A stretch of 64,000 bases of DNA, from NCBI GenBank assembly GCA_958496175.1, contig OY292274.1, forward strand, positions 56,430,630-56,494,629, read 5' to 3'. Of the stretch, positions 62,793 to 64,000 are shown piece by piece (position 1 is the stretch's first letter; each line of letters opens with the position of its first letter). Source of the stretch: Sisyra terminalis. Lineage: Eukaryota; Arthropoda; Insecta; Neuroptera; Sisyridae. The position numbers and the translations under genes were made by a program. Below the pieces are notes generated by a model, which made no database searches, was not told where the DNA came from, and saw only the letters and a list, made by a program, of their open reading frames with translations.

Positions 62793-64000
62793 TAAAAAGT
62801 ATACTTTAGTTTCAAAATAAATTTCCTCCAAATCATAAATGGAATCTCTAGTTAGGATGAAAGATTTACGATTTTGAATTGAAAATATTATTACTGTACT
62901 TTACATTAGTCGCAAAGTTATTCGTATATATTGTCTATTAAAATATGTATGACTGAAGACATTAACGCCTAGTTGAATTTCTTTTGCAACATTTCAAACG
63001 AATAATTCGCTGAAAATGTATGAATCGAGATAAAACAGTTGACACAGCAAATAATGCAAATAGCAAATATAGAAATAAAGTGATAAACAAATGCGAGGAT
63101 AACGGGGAACGGTGGAGGATTTTTCTTGATCGTTGGTTAGATATTTAGAATGACAGCTAGTATAGAGAACTACTAGCACTGAGTGTGAACTGTCTGTCTT
63201 TCTATAACTTGTGGAGTTGGGAGGTCCCCAGGGATCGTCTCTAGAAGCCATTTCCTGCATCGCACCATCATGCATCTGTCATATTCAAATGTCTGTGACT
63301 TAGATATAGAATGTATATTATTATTTTTATTATTTCCATACGATTGCACAGTTGAAAAATATGTCACAAAGGCGACTCTTTGCTCACTTTATGTTTTATT
63401 TTGTTTGAATACCTAAGTTCATATACCTAGCTAAATCATCAAATTTATTAAATATTTATTCTCTAAAACTATGTCACTTAAAATAATTCAGTAAATTTTA
63501 TTTTAACTTTTCCACTTGAAATCTGTCCATTCACTAGGCTATTACAAAAATTAAATGAATACTTTCAAATTTAAATATAAGCATTTGATTTGTTCCATTT
63601 TTGATGCAGAAACGCCAAAAGAAGAAGGCAAATTTTGGAAAAATCGTCAAATTCCAACAATGCTGAAGTCTCAAAAACATTTTCGTTAAAATTCATGAAA
63701 ATATGAAGTTGTAATCCTGTATAGTGATCAGCAGGTTTTAGCATAAGCAATTTTTGTTTTGAATGCTCCTAGCAGTGAATATTAACCAGATAGAGCTTTT
63801 AAAGCTTTCAAAGAAAATGCGATCTAACCTAAATGATGATCAAATAATATTCATTTGAATGTCGCCTATATAAATCAGGCAAAATAAATATTTTTATTAA
63901 ATTTCACAATACTCACTATTTCATTGTTCTCTTGTAACAATAAAAAGCTTCGTTTATGACGCTTTTATGTACATTGAAATGTTTGTCAAGCTATTTGTTT

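Larger units (their letters stand above)
57986..64000 (-). other. hth: hth intron upstream of the 77-nt exon (incomplete)
   Basis: At least 6 kb of intron. The exon for homeodomain helix 1 (expected to end in a sequence like LFQHLT) was looked for on the minus strand and not found, so it lies beyond 64000. Contents: a GAT/AAT microsatellite (58447-58493), a tandem duplication (59003-59447), plus-strand ORFs at 61976-62792 (listed separately), and moderately complex blocks at 60680-60800, 61240-61500 and 63100-63380. Confidence 0.75.

Noticed and set aside
57986..64000. Exon for homeodomain helix 1 or a homeodomain-less terminal exon of hth
   Set aside because: I looked on the minus strand for sequence coding GIFPKVATN or LFQHLT and for a short alternative end. 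Nothing convincing appeared; these lie beyond the window or need transcript data.
1..64000. CRISPR arrays, bacterial operons, ribosomal RNA
   Set aside because: The sequence is eukaryotic intron and flank. No regularly spaced identical repeats or rRNA-like segments were seen.
1..64000. Non-insect origin, such as a crustacean
   Set aside because: Tc1, mariner and Penelope remnants occur in many arthropods and do not discriminate, but the hth C-terminal tail is of the insect type. A crustacean cannot be excluded absolutely.

Overview
The window is eukaryotic, A+T-rich (by eye about two thirds or more), and lies inside one very large gene. Three short minus-strand coding exons with good splice sites encode the end of the TALE homeodomain and the C-terminal tail of Homothorax (Hth, the Meis/Prep-class partner of Extradenticle). 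The tail, which reads SMGYMMDGQAQMMHRPPGDP and ends in EYYGHHL, is of the insect type, so the source is almost certainly an insect, or at least an arthropod. I cannot name the species.

Layout in transcript order (right to left). 64000-57986 is intron; the exon for the first part of the homeodomain lies beyond the right edge. 57985-57909 is a 77-nt exon for the PYP loop, helix 2 and the start of helix 3. 57908-12764 is a single intron of about 45.1 kb that splits the codon for the invariant homeodomain Trp48. 12763-12705 is a 59-nt exon for the recognition helix. 12704-9975 is a 2.7-kb intron. 9974-9829 is the last coding exon, ending in TAG. 9828-1 is 3' UTR and 3' flank; the polyadenylation site cannot be placed by eye because AATAAA-like words are everywhere.

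Apart from hth the window holds no gene I can identify. The introns carry decayed mobile elements: a Penelope-like element with a GIY-YIG endonuclease and a hammerhead-like motif at its 3' end, a Tc1-like transposase piece, a hAT transposase piece, an internally deleted mariner with terminal repeats, two non-autonomous elements with 8-bp target duplications (hAT-like), a LINE 3' fragment, two copies of a tRNA-headed SINE in opposite orientation, and a common type of arthropod interspersed repeat. There are also three local tandem duplications (period about 470, 800-1080 and 224 bp), a dispersed unnamed repeat pair, and several microsatellites.

Stretches of the large intron at about 36-44 kb and 45.3-56.6 kb have no element I recognise. 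They contain blocks of higher-complexity, G+C-richer sequence, as expected for the dense conserved non-coding DNA known in insect hth introns, but conservation itself cannot be seen from one sequence. The point most worth following up is the splice architecture of the homeodomain. The donor after the 77-nt exon reads TG|GTAA, so any transcript that fails to splice there stops immediately after Trp48 and lacks the DNA-recognition residues.
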